A DNA stretch of 39,319 nt from Ignavibacteria bacterium (GCA_026415235.1 JAOAHM010000050.1:1-39319), one strand, 5' to 3'. Shown: positions 17,456 to 26,034, numbered from the stretch's first letter. Numbers and translations are program-made. Notes: generated by a model not told the origin, from the sequence alone.

Positions 17456-17944
17456 TTATTCGAGAACTTTAATATCAAATGTGCTTACAAAATTTTCTAC
17501 CTTCTCTCCAACAACTTTATCAACATGTTTTTCTGGAGCAAGCAAATCTTTAAGAGTAAGTCTACCCAAGACTTCATCAATAACTCTTTGAACATTTCGC
17601 CAAACAGAGCGAACCGAACAATCAGTTGAATTAGTGCAGATTGAAGAGATGCCTGTATAAGTATTACAGAATTCGTTTTCGAATAATTTTCCACCTAAGA
17701 CATGAAGAGCTTCTCTCAAAGTTATTTGTTCAGGCGGTTTTGTTAATTTGTAACCACCAGTTTGACCTCGCTCAGCTTCAACAAGTCCGCCAAGGCGAAG
17801 TATTCTTAAAATCTTAGCCACATTAGCTTCTGATAAACCTTCCAGTTCGCTAATTTCAGGAATAGTCAATCCATTATCTTTTTCATGCTTTGCAATTTGA
17901 ATCAGGCATCTCAATCCATATTCTTCAACTGCACTGAATTTCAT
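17456..17944 (-). CDS. Rrf2-family transcriptional regulator with three-cysteine Fe-S site (IscR/SufR-like)
   Basis: 162 residues. The winged helix-turn-helix lies in the first 75 residues ('LTIPEISELEGLSEANVAKILRIL', wing 'GGLVEAERGQTGGYKL'), then the dimerisation helix and a loop with Cys93, Cys103 and Cys109 ('EFCNTYTGISSICTNSTDC'), the positions used by IscR-type proteins to hold a [2Fe-2S] cluster. The spacing C-x9-C-x5-C differs slightly from E. coli IscR. As last gene of the suf operon it is the obvious candidate to sense iron-sulfur status and control its own operon. It follows the bacilliredoxin stop by 8 bases. The C-terminal tail of about 30 residues is extended and charged. Confidence 0.9.
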   Translation of the reverse strand: MKFSAVEEYGLRCLIQIAKHEKDNGLTIPEISELEGLSEANVAKILRILRLGGLVEAERGQTGGYKLTKPPEQITLREALHVLGGKLFENEFCNTYTGISSICTNSTDCSVRSVWRNVQRVIDEVLGRLTLKDLLAPEKHVDKVVGEKVENFVSTFDIKVLE

Positions 17945-17952
17945 AATTTATC

Positions 17953-18492
17953 TCATTCTTTATTCAATGGTATTGCATGACCACAAGCTTTTGCGTGAAC
18001 TAATTTATCATACTTTTCTTTTGGAATTGAAGGTCCTTCTCGTTTGCAAGTTTTATTGAATACTTCAATTAAATCTTTAGCAATTTGTTCTGGAGTTCTT
18101 CCTTCAATTTGGAAACGATGCATAATGTAAATCACTTCACCATTTTTGAACAAAGCCATCATCGGAGATGAGGGTGGATAGTCTTTGAGGAATTCACTTC
18201 TCAAATAGTCAACTGCATCTCTATCCTGACCAGCAAAGGAAGTTAATAATCTATCTGGAATTAAATGATTTTGAAGTGCCAACGAAACGCCTGGTCGAGC
18301 ACTACCTGCAGCACAACCGCACACTGAATTTATGAATACGAGCTTGACTTCATCATCTTGTTTTCGAAGATGATATTCAACTGCTTCGGGTGTTAACATT
18401 TCCTCAAATCCAACATAAATCAATTCGTCTCTCATCCATTGAACAGATGCTGGGTCATAAAGTGGTGCTTTTCTCAATTCTTGTTGAAACAT
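17953..18492 (-). CDS. BrxA/BrxB-family bacilliredoxin
   Basis: A 179-residue thioredoxin-fold protein of the YphP/YqiW (BrxA/BrxB) family. The hallmark CGC is at 58-60 within 'NSVCGCAAGSARPGVSLAL', and the cis-proline region is 'YPPSSPMMALFKNGE'. Members reduce bacillithiol mixed disulfides on proteins; Chlorobi-related bacteria make bacillithiol-type thiols, so the role fits. The C-terminal ~30 residues ('CGHAIPL' with Cys170) extend beyond the usual ~145-residue length. Its place inside the suf operon, between sufT and the Rrf2 regulator, suggests a link between low-molecular-weight thiol and iron-sulfur cluster handling, which is inference. It starts 64 bases after the sufT stop. Confidence 0.9.
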   Translation of the reverse strand: MFQQELRKAPLYDPASVQWMRDELIYVGFEEMLTPEAVEYHLRKQDDEVKLVFINSVCGCAAGSARPGVSLALQNHLIPDRLLTSFAGQDRDAVDYLRSEFLKDYPPSSPMMALFKNGEVIYIMHRFQIEGRTPEQIAKDLIEVFNKTCKREGPSIPKEKYDKLVHAKACGHAIPLNKE

Positions 18493-18556
18493 TTTGCTTT
18501 CTCCTTTTTTGTTAAGGGAATAAATTTTTTGAATAAGTTAAGATTATGAATGATTA

Positions 18557-18949
18557 TTAAAAGAAACCAAGTTTAAATTTTGCGACATCAGACATCATAT
18601 CTTTTGTCCACATTGGTTCCCATACAACTCGTACAATCACATCCTTCACACCTGGTAAATCTTTAATCTTTCGCTCAACTTCGAGTGGAAGTGAACCTGC
18701 AACTGGACACATTGGAGATGTTAATGTCATATCAATTTCGACTAATCCATCGGGATGAATGTCAATTCTATAAATTAAACCAAGTTCATAAATGTCAACT
18801 GGAATTTCTGGATCATAACAAGTTTTTAAAGTTTGAATAATATCATGTTCAAGTTGTTTCAAATCAAGTTGCTGAGGAGTTGAAGGTTCGTTTTCATTTT
18901 CTATTTGATTTCTTTCAACTTCTTCACTATAAAATTTTTCGTTTTCCAT
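18557..18949 (-). CDS. sufT: SufT-type Fe-S assembly factor (MIP18/DUF59 family)
   Basis: 130 residues. An acidic, low-complexity N-terminus of about 30 residues is followed by a complete MIP18 domain: 'TCYDPEIPVDIYELGLIY' at 42-59, 'VEIDMTLTSPMCPVAGSLP' at 70-88 with Cys81, and 'VRVVWEPMWTKDMMSD' near the end. SufT proteins act in maturation of Fe-S proteins and sit in suf operons of many bacteria. The gene starts 2 bases after the sufU stop, so translation is likely coupled. The N-terminal extension has no recognisable motif. Confidence 0.92.
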   Translation of the reverse strand: MENEKFYSEEVERNQIENENEPSTPQQLDLKQLEHDIIQTLKTCYDPEIPVDIYELGLIYRIDIHPDGLVEIDMTLTSPMCPVAGSLPLEVERKIKDLPGVKDVIVRVVWEPMWTKDMMSDVAKFKLGFF

Positions 18950-18951
18950 TT

Positions 18952-19404
18952 TTACTCCGTTGAAGCAATTTCACTTTTTCTTTCTAATGCATTAATTAAA
19001 GTATGCCATGCAAGAGTAGCGCATTTGACTCTAACAGGAAATTCAGAAACTCCTGAAAAAACTGCTAATTTACCTAAGGAGTTTGGATCAAAAGTTTTAT
19101 CAACTTTACCAGTTACAAAAGAATGAAAGTTGTTAAAAATCTTTTGAGCTTCTTCAATTGTTTTTCCTTTTACGATAGAAGTCATTATTGAAGCAGATGC
19201 TTTAGATATCGCACATCCAGCGCCTTCAAAACTAATATCTTTAATTACACCATCTTCGACTTTCAAGTAAAGATAAAAGTGGTCTCCACATAACGGGTTA
19301 TAACCTTCAGCTTTATGAGTTGCATCCTCCATTTTATGATAATTTTTTGGATGCTTTGAATGATCAAGAATTACTTCTTGATAAAGTTCTCTTAAATCTG
19401 ACAT
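18952..19404 (-). CDS. sufU: SufU, sulfur-transfer/scaffold protein
   Basis: A 150-residue NifU-N/IscU-like protein. The conserved ligands are visible: Cys39-Gly-Asp41 in 'NPLCGDHFYLYL', Cys64 in 'GAGCAISKASAS' and Cys128 in 'VKCATLAWHTL'. The region between (about 88-120) carries the SufU-type insertion absent from IscU. In Firmicutes SufU accepts sulfur from SufS as a zinc protein and passes it to SufBCD. The stop of sufS and the ATG of sufU share a base (TAATG), so the pair is coupled, in keeping with SufS-SufU working as a complex. Confidence 0.95.
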   Translation of the reverse strand: MSDLRELYQEVILDHSKHPKNYHKMEDATHKAEGYNPLCGDHFYLYLKVEDGVIKDISFEGAGCAISKASASIMTSIVKGKTIEEAQKIFNNFHSFVTGKVDKTFDPNSLGKLAVFSGVSEFPVRVKCATLAWHTLINALERKSEIASTE

Positions 19405-20657
19405 TAGGAAAATACCTTAATTACTTTTTGAATTCCTTGAACTAATCTATCAACTTCTTCTTTTGTATTATAGAAAGATAGTGATGCTCTTGTTGTCGCT
19501 GGTATTTTGAAATGTTCCATCACAGGTTGAGTGCAATGATGACCTGTTCGAACTGCTATCCCTTCATAATCCAATATGGTTCCAACATCGTGTGGATGAA
19601 TATTTTCTAAAATAAATGAGAGAATAGGACCTTTCGATTTTGCAGTGCCGATTAATTTTAAATTCGAAATTTGAGAAAGCTTTTCAGTCGCATAATTTAA
19701 TAGCTCATTTTCATATTGAGCGATATTCTCTAAACCAATTTCATTTAGATAATCTATTGCTGCTCTTAAACCTATGGCACCTTCTATATTAGGTGTACCT
19801 GCTTCAAACTTATATGGTAAATCGTTGTAAGTTGTTTTTTGAAAAGTAACAGATTTAATCATATCACCACCACCTTGATATGGACGCATCTTTTCGAGTA
19901 AATCTTTTTTACCGTAAAGAACTCCAATTCCTGTTGGACCATAAATTTTATGACCAGAAAAAACAAAGAAATCACATCCTAAGTCTTGAACATCAATTTT
20001 TTGATGCATGATTGATTGAGCACCATCAAGTAGAACTGGAACGGCATAACTATGAGCAATCTCAACGATTTTTTTTACAGGATTGACCGTTCCAAGAGAA
20101 TTAGAAACATGAACTATTGAAATCAGCTTTGTTCTTTCATTTAGAAATTTTTCCAACTCATCTAAAATAAGTTCGCCATTATCATCGAAAGGAATAACTC
20201 TCAGTTTTGCACCAGTTTCTTCACAAAGCAATTGCCATGGAACAATGTTAGAGTGATGTTCCATTTCTGAAATAATAATTTCATCGCCTTGACCAATAAA
20301 AGTCTTACCGAAAGAATTTGCAACAAGATTTATTGCTTCTGTTGTACCTCTTGTAAAAATTATTTCTTCTTTGAACTCAGCATTAATAAATTTACGAACT
20401 TGTTCTCTTGCAGCTTCAAATTCTTTTGTGGCAATTTCACTTAAATAATGTACACCACGATGAACATTGGAGTTTTCTTGCTCGTAATATTTTCTAATTC
20501 GCTCGATTACCGAAATCGGTTTTTGAGTTGTTGCAGCGTTATCAAAATAAACAAGAGGGTTTCCCCTCACTGTGGTTTTCAGAATGGGGAAATCCTCTCG
20601 AACTTTATAAACATCAAAAGGGATTGAAACTTTTTCCAAATTTTCTTGGAGTTTCAT
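19404..20657 (-). CDS. sufS: SufS cysteine desulfurase
   Basis: A 417-residue class V aminotransferase-fold PLP enzyme that takes sulfur from cysteine. PLP lysine K237 is in 'FSGHKIYGPTGIG'. The persulfide-carrying cysteine C375 is in 'VRTGHHCTQPVM', the short loop typical of group II (SufS) rather than IscS. Other family motifs: 'YFDNAATTQKP' at 37-47, 'FTRGTTEAINLVA' at 101-113 and 'EMEHHSNIVPW' at 131-141. ATGA overlap with sufD. It sits directly before its acceptor sufU. Confidence 0.97.
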   Translation of the reverse strand: MKLQENLEKVSIPFDVYKVREDFPILKTTVRGNPLVYFDNAATTQKPISVIERIRKYYEQENSNVHRGVHYLSEIATKEFEAAREQVRKFINAEFKEEIIFTRGTTEAINLVANSFGKTFIGQGDEIIISEMEHHSNIVPWQLLCEETGAKLRVIPFDDNGELILDELEKFLNERTKLISIVHVSNSLGTVNPVKKIVEIAHSYAVPVLLDGAQSIMHQKIDVQDLGCDFFVFSGHKIYGPTGIGVLYGKKDLLEKMRPYQGGGDMIKSVTFQKTTYNDLPYKFEAGTPNIEGAIGLRAAIDYLNEIGLENIAQYENELLNYATEKLSQISNLKLIGTAKSKGPILSFILENIHPHDVGTILDYEGIAVRTGHHCTQPVMEHFKIPATTRASLSFYNTKEEVDRLVQGIQKVIKVFS

Positions 20658-22027
20658 TTATTATTCTTCTGTAAAATTTTGTTCATTTGTTCGATAACGA
20701 AATCACTGATTTTATCTTTTAAGGGCTCGAAAGTCATGTTATTAAGTACATCGTTTGCAAATGCATTGACCAAAAGTGAACGAGCTGTGTTGTAATCAAT
20801 GCCTCTTGCTCTTAAATAGAATAAAGAGTCATCATCAACCTGACCTACAGTTGCACCATGAGTACAACGAACATCATCTGCAAAAATTTCGAGTTGTGGT
20901 TTTGTATCTATTTTTGCATTACCTGAAAGCAAGAGATTTTTATTTGATTGGTAAGCGTTGGTTTTTTGAGCACCTTTTCGAACAATAATTTTTCCGTTAA
21001 ATACACCACGAGAATTTTCAGCAAGTATTCCTTTGTAAAATTCATTGCTCAAACAATGAGGTTTAGCATGGTCAACCAAGGTATGATTATCAACATGTTG
21101 ATGATCTTTTACAAAGTATAATCCATAAAAATGACTTTCCGCTCCTTCGCCATCAAGAACAATGTTAACATCGTTTCTTGTAATCAATCCACCAAATGCA
21201 AGATTATGAGATGTGAAATTTGAATTGCGCTCTAATTGAGTTTGAATTTTACCGATATGATAACCTGATGTTGATTCATTTTGAAATTTGTAGTGCTCAA
21301 TAAAAGAATTTTCAGAGATGAAAATTTCAGTTATTGTATTTGTGAAATTTTTGAAGTTACCAAGTGAGATGTAAGTCTCAATCAATCTAATCTTAGAATT
21401 ATTCCCAACAATTATCAAGTTTCTTGGGTTAATAATATGCTCATCAACTCCAGATTGAACGAAAATCACAACAATAGGTTCATCTTCAACAAGATTATCT
21501 TTTGCATGTAAAAATATTCCATCACTGAAGAAAAGATTGTTTAACGCATTAAATCCATTTTCAATTTTAGAATATTGATTAAAATGTTTTTCAAAAATCT
21601 CTGATTTTTCTTTTAATGCTTTTCTAAGGGAATAAATTTCTAACTTTTCGTTGTTTTGAGTTTTGCTCAAATCTTCTACAAAGTGACCATCAATAAAAAC
21701 AAGTTGATTTGAAGATAGATTAGAAATTATTGGGTCGCTTTCAATCAGAATTTTTGCTTTTTCAATTATTTCACTATTCTGCCAACTATTTGAAAAATTT
21801 GATGGTTTGAAGTTGTTTTCAATAATTGGCAGAATATTGGTGTATTTCCAATCTTCAACTTTTTGTGTTGGAAATCCAAAGTCGATTAACTTTTCCAAAG
21901 AATCTTTTTTAATCTTCTTAACATAATCAGGAATCGAACCATTATTATGCTCTTCAAGAAGTTCAAAATTTTTTAAGTACCAATCACTTACTTCAATTTT
22001 ATTTTTCTTTACTACTAATTCAGCCAT
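20654..22027 (-). CDS. sufD: SufD, Fe-S assembly complex subunit
   Basis: 457 residues. An N-terminal helical part contains the 'FPTQKVEDWKYTNI' motif (54-67) seen in SufD proteins, followed by the right-handed beta-helix core. The C-terminal part has 'HCLSNEFYKGILAENSRGVFNGKIIV', 'NAYQSNKNLLLS' and 'DDVRCTHGATVGQVDDDSLFYLRARGI', which mark the SufB/SufD family; the His in 'CTHGATVG' is part of the assembly site. Forms SufBC2D with the two upstream genes. It starts 14 bases after the sufC stop and overlaps sufS by ATGA. Confidence 0.95.
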   Translation of the reverse strand: MAELVVKKNKIEVSDWYLKNFELLEEHNNGSIPDYVKKIKKDSLEKLIDFGFPTQKVEDWKYTNILPIIENNFKPSNFSNSWQNSEIIEKAKILIESDPIISNLSSNQLVFIDGHFVEDLSKTQNNEKLEIYSLRKALKEKSEIFEKHFNQYSKIENGFNALNNLFFSDGIFLHAKDNLVEDEPIVVIFVQSGVDEHIINPRNLIIVGNNSKIRLIETYISLGNFKNFTNTITEIFISENSFIEHYKFQNESTSGYHIGKIQTQLERNSNFTSHNLAFGGLITRNDVNIVLDGEGAESHFYGLYFVKDHQHVDNHTLVDHAKPHCLSNEFYKGILAENSRGVFNGKIIVRKGAQKTNAYQSNKNLLLSGNAKIDTKPQLEIFADDVRCTHGATVGQVDDDSLFYLRARGIDYNTARSLLVNAFANDVLNNMTFEPLKDKISDFVIEQMNKILQKNNK

Positions 22028-22041
22028 AGTTCAACTCCTAA

Positions 22042-22806
22042 TTAAACTGCAATTTTATCTTCTGATTTAATCCAATCGTAACCTTTAGCTTCGAGTTCTA
22101 ATGCGAGCTCTTTAGTTCCAGATTTAACTATGCGACCATTGTAAAGGACATGAACAAAATCAGGAACAATGTAATTCAACAAACGCTGATAATGGGTTAC
22201 AACTATAATTGCTCTGTCTTCCATATTATTTCTTAAAAGATTAACACCGTTCGCAACAATTTTTAATGCATCAATATCAAGACCTGAGTCAGTTTCATCA
22301 AGAACAGCGAGTTTTGGTTCAAGCATTAACATTTGGAAGATTTCATTTCTTTTTTTCTCACCACCCGAAAATCCTGTATTTACAGAACGACTTAACATTT
22401 CTTCAGTCATCTCGAGCAATTTCATCTTCTCGCGCATCATTGTGAGAAATTCCATTGCATCTAATTCTTCTTCACCACGTGCTTTTCGAATTTCATTGAT
22501 TGCAGTTTTAAGCAAAGTTGCATTGCTAATTCCTGGAATTTCAACTGGATATTGAAAAGCCATAAAAATTCCGAGTCTTGCTCTTTCCTCAGGTGGTAAT
22601 TCAAGTAAATTTACATCCTTAAACCAAATTTCACCTGATACAACTTCATATCCTTCTTTACCAGCAATAACATTCGCAAGTGTGCTTTTACCTGAACCAT
22701 TCGGTCCCATAATGGCATGAACTTCACCTGCATTAACTTCTAAGTTTACTCCTTTAAGAATTTCTTTATCTTCAACTTTGACGACTAAATCTTTTATTTT
22801 TAACAT
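22042..22806 (-). CDS. sufC: SufC, ATPase of the Fe-S assembly complex
   Basis: A 254-residue ABC-type ATPase without membrane domains. Walker [10 protein letters not shown] is at 34-42 (in '[16 protein letters not shown]'), the signature is the SufC form '[10 protein letters not shown]', Walker B is '[16 protein letters not shown]', and the H-loop is 'VVTHYQRLL'. Family-typical '[12 protein letters not shown]' is at the Q-loop. It binds SufB and SufD in the cytoplasm. It lies between its partners in the operon, with a 24-base gap after sufB. Confidence 0.97.
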   Translation of the reverse strand: MLKIKDLVVKVEDKEILKGVNLEVNAGEVHAIMGPNGSGKSTLANVIAGKEGYEVVSGEIWFKDVNLLELPPEERARLGIFMAFQYPVEIPGISNATLLKTAINEIRKARGEEELDAMEFLTMMREKMKLLEMTEEMLSRSVNTGFSGGEKKRNEIFQMLMLEPKLAVLDETDSGLDIDALKIVANGVNLLRNNMEDRAIIVVTHYQRLLNYIVPDFVHVLYNGRIVKSGTKELALELEAKGYDWIKSEDKIAV

Positions 22807-22830
22807 TTTCCTTTTCCCTTTATTTTTTGT

Positions 22831-24273
22831 TTAACCTACACTACCTTCAAGACTAATACTTAATAATTTTGATGCCTCAACGGCAAATTCCATTGGAAGT
22901 TCTAAGAAAACTTCTTTGCAATAACCATTAACAATTAAACTAATTGCGTCTTCTTTGGAAATTCCTCTTTGATTTAGATAAAAGATTTGATCTTCTCCAA
23001 TTTTCGAAGTAGTTGCTTCATGCTCTACACGAGCAGTTGGATTATTTACTTCGAGATATGGGAATGTATGAGCACCACATTTATCACCAATAAGAAGTGA
23101 ATCACATTGAGAGAAGTTTCTTGCATGGTCAGCATTCGGTAAAATCTTCACAAGTCCACGATATGAATTATTCGATTGACCTGCTGAAATACCTTTAGAT
23201 ACGATTGTACTCCGTGTATGTTTTCCTATATGAATCATTTTTGTACCAGTGTCTGCCTGTTGACGATTATTAGTTACGGCAACAGAATAAAATTCACCAA
23301 TAGAATAATCACCTTGAAGAATTACACTTGGATACTTCCAAGTAATAGCAGAACCAGTTTCAACCTGTGTCCAACTAATTTTAGAATGACGACCCTTTGC
23401 AATCCCTCGTTTGGTAACAAAGTTATAAATTCCGCCTTTGCCTTCTTTATCACCAGGATACCAATTTTGAACTGTTGAATATTTTATTTCAGCATCATCT
23501 AAAGCAATTAACTCGACAACCGCAGCATGCAATTGATTTTCGTCTCTAATTGGAGCTGTACAACCTTCAAGATAGCTCACATAACTTCCTTCATCGGCAA
23601 TTATTAAAGTTCTTTCAAACTGACCAGTTTCGTTTGCATTAATTCTAAAATATGTTGATAATTCCATTGGACAACGAACACCCTTCGGGATGTAAACAAA
23701 CGAACCATCAGAAAATACTGCAGAATTGAGAGCAGCAAAGAAATTATCAGTTGGTGGAACAACTGAACCTAAATATTTCTTCACTAAGTCAGGATACTCG
23801 CGTATTGCTTCTGAAATTGAGCAGAAGATAATTCCAAGTTCTGCCAACTTTTCCTTGTATGTAGTTGCAACAGAGACACTATCAAAAACAGCATCAACTG
23901 CCACACCTGCCAATCTTTTTTGCTCTTCAAGTGGAATACCCAGTTTTTCAAATGTTCTTAACAATTCAGGATCAGCTTCGTCTAAACTTTTTAATGGTCT
24001 TTTCTTCGGCGCAGCATAATATCTAATATCTTGATAGTCAATTGGTGGATAATAGACATTAGCCCAGTGTGGTTCTTCCATTTTTAACCAAGCTCTGTAA
24101 GCTTTAAGTCGCCATTCTGTCATCCACTCTGGTTCGCCTTTCTTTTCAGAAAGCATTCGAATAATATCCTCGTTCAACCCTTTCGGGAATGTTTCCATCT
24201 CAATGTCGGTATAAAAACCGTACTTATATTCTTGCGTGGCTAGTTGATTGAGATCAACTGTTTCGTTTGTCAT
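22831..24273 (-). CDS. sufB: SufB, Fe-S assembly complex scaffold subunit
   Basis: 480 residues from the ATG at 24273. A TTG at 24285 would add four residues, but it overlaps the good ribosome binding site GGAGG that serves the ATG, so I reject it. The family pattern is clear: '[18 protein letters not shown]' near 40, '[21 protein letters not shown]', 'SYLEGCTAP' and the C-terminal '[15 protein letters not shown]' and '[22 protein letters not shown]'. First gene of an eight-gene run ending with the Rrf2 regulator at 17456. A consensus-like promoter lies 42 bases upstream. Confidence 0.97.
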   Translation of the reverse strand: MTNETVDLNQLATQEYKYGFYTDIEMETFPKGLNEDIIRMLSEKKGEPEWMTEWRLKAYRAWLKMEEPHWANVYYPPIDYQDIRYYAAPKKRPLKSLDEADPELLRTFEKLGIPLEEQKRLAGVAVDAVFDSVSVATTYKEKLAELGIIFCSISEAIREYPDLVKKYLGSVVPPTDNFFAALNSAVFSDGSFVYIPKGVRCPMELSTYFRINANETGQFERTLIIADEGSYVSYLEGCTAPIRDENQLHAAVVELIALDDAEIKYSTVQNWYPGDKEGKGGIYNFVTKRGIAKGRHSKISWTQVETGSAITWKYPSVILQGDYSIGEFYSVAVTNNRQQADTGTKMIHIGKHTRSTIVSKGISAGQSNNSYRGLVKILPNADHARNFSQCDSLLIGDKCGAHTFPYLEVNNPTARVEHEATTSKIGEDQIFYLNQRGISKEDAISLIVNGYCKEVFLELPMEFAVEASKLLSISLEGSVG

Positions 24274-24311
24274 TGTATCCTCCAAAAATTTTAATTTAAT
24301 TTTTTAGCAGT

Positions 24312-24325
24312 GCAATTTTAGTCAA
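24312..24325 (-). promoter_or_regulatory. Possible Rrf2/IscR half-site overlapping the suf -10
   Basis: TTGACTAAAATTGC on the minus strand matches the left half of the IscR type 1 consensus (YYGACTRWWWY) but lacks the mirror half. It covers the -10 element, a good place for repression. It is a candidate only. Confidence 0.3.
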
Positions 24326-24343
24326 TCTTTACTCTTTTGTCAA
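24315..24343 (-). promoter_or_regulatory. Predicted promoter of the SUF operon
   Basis: TTGACA (24343-24338), a 17-base spacer, then TAAAAT (24320-24315). Transcription would begin near 24308, giving a leader of about 35 bases with GGAGG before the sufB ATG. It is the best sigma70-like promoter in the window. Confidence 0.7.
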
Positions 24344-24501
24344 GATTAAAACAACAAATCTTTCAAATAAGTTCTATTTGCTCGGTTTCATAATATGTGG
24401 AAAAAACAATTTTGCAAATATTAATTTTCAATTCTGAGAATAATTTTAAGGTTGTTGTTTATTTTTTTAATTTTTTCAATGTTTTTCGAATGGCACAGTA
24501 A

Positions 24502-24637
24502 TTGACTATACTATACTAAATTTGAGTTCTCCTATAAGTTGAAGTTACTACCCTTATCTGTGTTACCCTTATTGCCCTCCACTAAAACGTAACTCTACAC
24601 TGCCAAGGTTTGCCCTCCACCTTGGCAGTCCTTTTTT
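24502..24637 (+). ncRNA. Candidate small RNA ending in an intrinsic terminator
   Basis: A strong plus-strand terminator at 24600-24637 has no protein gene upstream on its strand; the neighbouring genes both lie on the minus strand. A TATACT hexamer (24507-24512 region, inside TTGACTATACTATAC at 24502-24516) could be a -10, predicting an RNA of about 110-120 bases. No known RNA family (SRP, 6S, tmRNA) was recognised. Existence, start and function are inferred. Confidence 0.3.
24600..24637 (+). terminator. Rho-independent terminator, plus strand
   Basis: CTGCCAAGG (24600-24608) pairs exactly with CCTTGGCAG (24620-24628), with an extra T-A pair inside; the loop is 9 bases, and TCC plus six T follow. 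GC-rich for this region. On the minus strand the same stem lacks a T-run, so orientation is clearly plus. Confidence 0.75.
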
Positions 24638-24646
24638 AAACCACTA

Positions 24647-25459
24647 TTATGCAATAAAAATTTCATTAACCAAGTTGATTTTTATTCTCTCAAAAAGGAA
24701 TTCATCATTTCTCATTCTTTTCAATTTTAATTTTTCTTGTAAATCAACCTGTAATTCTGTCTCATTTATTATTTTCTCCTTCAAAGCAAATAAAAATGAC
24801 AATTTCTTTCTCTTACGAGCGAGCAACAACAATTTTTTTGTCTTTACTTTATTGATAAAAAATTTATCTTCTACAATTTTATCAGCACCAACAAATACTA
24901 AATCAATTTCATCAATTATTTGATGTATCTTTTCGTCATGAACCAAGAATGATTCGATTCTATTTTCTTTTAACTTTTTATAAAGAATTTTCCCTTCACC
25001 ACCTGGCAATGAGAGCAATACATAAATTTTTGGATTATAACCTTTATTATGAATCAGAACTAATAAATCATAAATCGTTTTGCTGTTTGAGATGGTTAAG
25101 ATTTTTAAGGATGGTTTTAGATATTTTTCCAGTCGAGTGAAAACATTTTCGATTCGTTTTTGGTAATTACTTAATTGTTTTATAATCTGATTTTTTACAT
25201 GGTTAATAGTTTTCGTCTTTAAAATTTTTTCCAATTCGTTAAGTGAGGTTTGAATTACCTGGAAGTGTACAAAATTGTTTTTGAAAAGTTGAATAATGAA
25301 ACTCAATTTTTTTGGTGAACGAATTCTAATTAAAAATTTGAAAATTTTTTCTAAAATCTCTTGACTACCTGAGGAATAGTCGTTTAATATTTGAAATAAT
25401 TCTTGGGATTGTTTATCGGTAATAAAACTTGGAAGAGTTAATTTTTTCTTATAGCGCAT
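24647..25459 (-). CDS. Divergent eIF2B/MtnA-family (IF-2B) protein
   Basis: 270 residues, lysine-rich and cytoplasmic. An N-terminal helical region of about 110 residues precedes a Rossmann-like domain recalling eIF2B alpha/beta/delta subunits and related sugar-phosphate isomerases: 'ILTISNSKTIYDLL' at 120-133 (family 'iLTHs.Sstv'), 'SLPGGEGKILYKKLKENRI' at 150-168 (family 'SRP..EG..la..L...gi') and 'DLVFVGADKIVEDKFFINKV' at 186-205 (family 'D.vlvGADai..dG.v.NKiGT'). The catalytic-type Asp193 and Asn203-Lys204 are kept, but the Gly-Thr of NKiGT is lost. The first His and the Arg of the other motifs are changed too. Function is therefore unclear: a degenerate isomerase or a regulator. It starts 20 bases after the ECF sigma gene and is likely cotranscribed. 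Confidence 0.62.
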   Translation of the reverse strand: MRYKKKLTLPSFITDKQSQELFQILNDYSSGSQEILEKIFKFLIRIRSPKKLSFIIQLFKNNFVHFQVIQTSLNELEKILKTKTINHVKNQIIKQLSNYQKRIENVFTRLEKYLKPSLKILTISNSKTIYDLLVLIHNKGYNPKIYVLLSLPGGEGKILYKKLKENRIESFLVHDEKIHQIIDEIDLVFVGADKIVEDKFFINKVKTKKLLLLARKRKKLSFLFALKEKIINETELQVDLQEKLKLKRMRNDEFLFERIKINLVNEIFIA

Positions 25460-25479
25460 TTTGTTTATTGAATATTAAA

Positions 25480-26034
25480 TCAATCTAAGTAGTGAGATAA
25501 TTTTTTGCGCAGAATTGCAATAGCTTTGTTGATTTGGTTCTTTACTGTTTGAAGTGAGATTTCAAGTGTTTCAGAAATTTCTTGGTAGGTTAAATTGTGA
25601 AATCTCGATAAGATGAACACAGCTCGACAGCGATTTGGCAAGGATTGAATTGCTTTTTGTATATCATTTTCAAAAAATTTAGCGGAATAATCGTCCTCGG
25701 GATTTGAAACATAATTTTTGTAAGTCTCTTCATTTTCAGTATCGTAATGAAGTGCTTCGTCTCGTCTGGTTAAATAATTGATAGTAAGGTTCTTCGCAAT
25801 TTTGAATAAGTAATAATTTGGTGAAATAGCTGGATTAAGTTTATCTAAAGACTTGTAGAAATTCAAAAAAGTATCTTGAGTTAAATCTAATGCAACATCT
25901 TTATCGAAAGTCATTCGATAGATAAAACGGAAGACATCATTGTAATTCTCATAAAAAAATTCCTTAAACGCCTCCTGATCACCAGACTTTATTCGTTCAG
26001 AGAATGTAAAACTATATTCCTTATAATTATCCAT
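25480..26034 (-). CDS. ECF-type RNA polymerase sigma factor
   Basis: A 184-residue sigma70-family protein with only regions 2 and 4. Region 2 at about 20-90 includes 'YNDVFRFIYRMTFDKDVALDLTQDTFLNFY' split by the usual acidic '(D/E)(D/L)xxQ(D/E)xF' core, and region 4 at about 130-181 has 'LPNRCRAVFILSRFHNLTYQEISE' followed by the DNA-reading helix 'SLQTVKNQINKAI'. No anti-sigma gene with a membrane segment adjoins it; the next gene encodes an eIF2B-like protein. Upstream, 258 AT-rich bases separate it from the T9SS gene at 26293. No clear promoter was found. Its regulon is unknown, and the nearby secreted amylase genes are possible targets only by position. Confidence 0.9.
   Translation of the reverse strand: MDNYKEYSFTFSERIKSGDQEAFKEFFYENYNDVFRFIYRMTFDKDVALDLTQDTFLNFYKSLDKLNPAISPNYYLFKIAKNLTINYLTRRDEALHYDTENEETYKNYVSNPEDDYSAKFFENDIQKAIQSLPNRCRAVFILSRFHNLTYQEISETLEISLQTVKNQINKAIAILRKKLSHYLD

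Larger units (their letters stand above)
24274..24646. other. 373-base intergenic region upstream of suf
   Basis: Convergent on the right with the eIF2B-like gene end and divergent on the left from sufB. It contains the suf promoter (24315-24343), a possible Rrf2 half-site overlapping its -10, and a plus-strand intrinsic terminator near its right end. 'GCCCTCCAC' occurs twice, at 24574-24582 and 24612-24620. No protein-coding frame is convincing. Confidence 0.5.

Noticed and set aside
17287-17478. Short minus-strand frame behind the Rrf2 gene
   Set aside because: It overlaps the Rrf2 gene, has AT-driven phenylalanine/leucine composition and no ribosome binding site.
24274-24285. TTG start adding four residues to sufB
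   Set aside because: It overlaps the GGAGG that is ideally placed for the ATG at 24273.
24480-24640. SRP, 6S or tmRNA gene in the suf upstream region
   Set aside because: None of the conserved motifs of these RNAs is present; only a generic small RNA is supportable.
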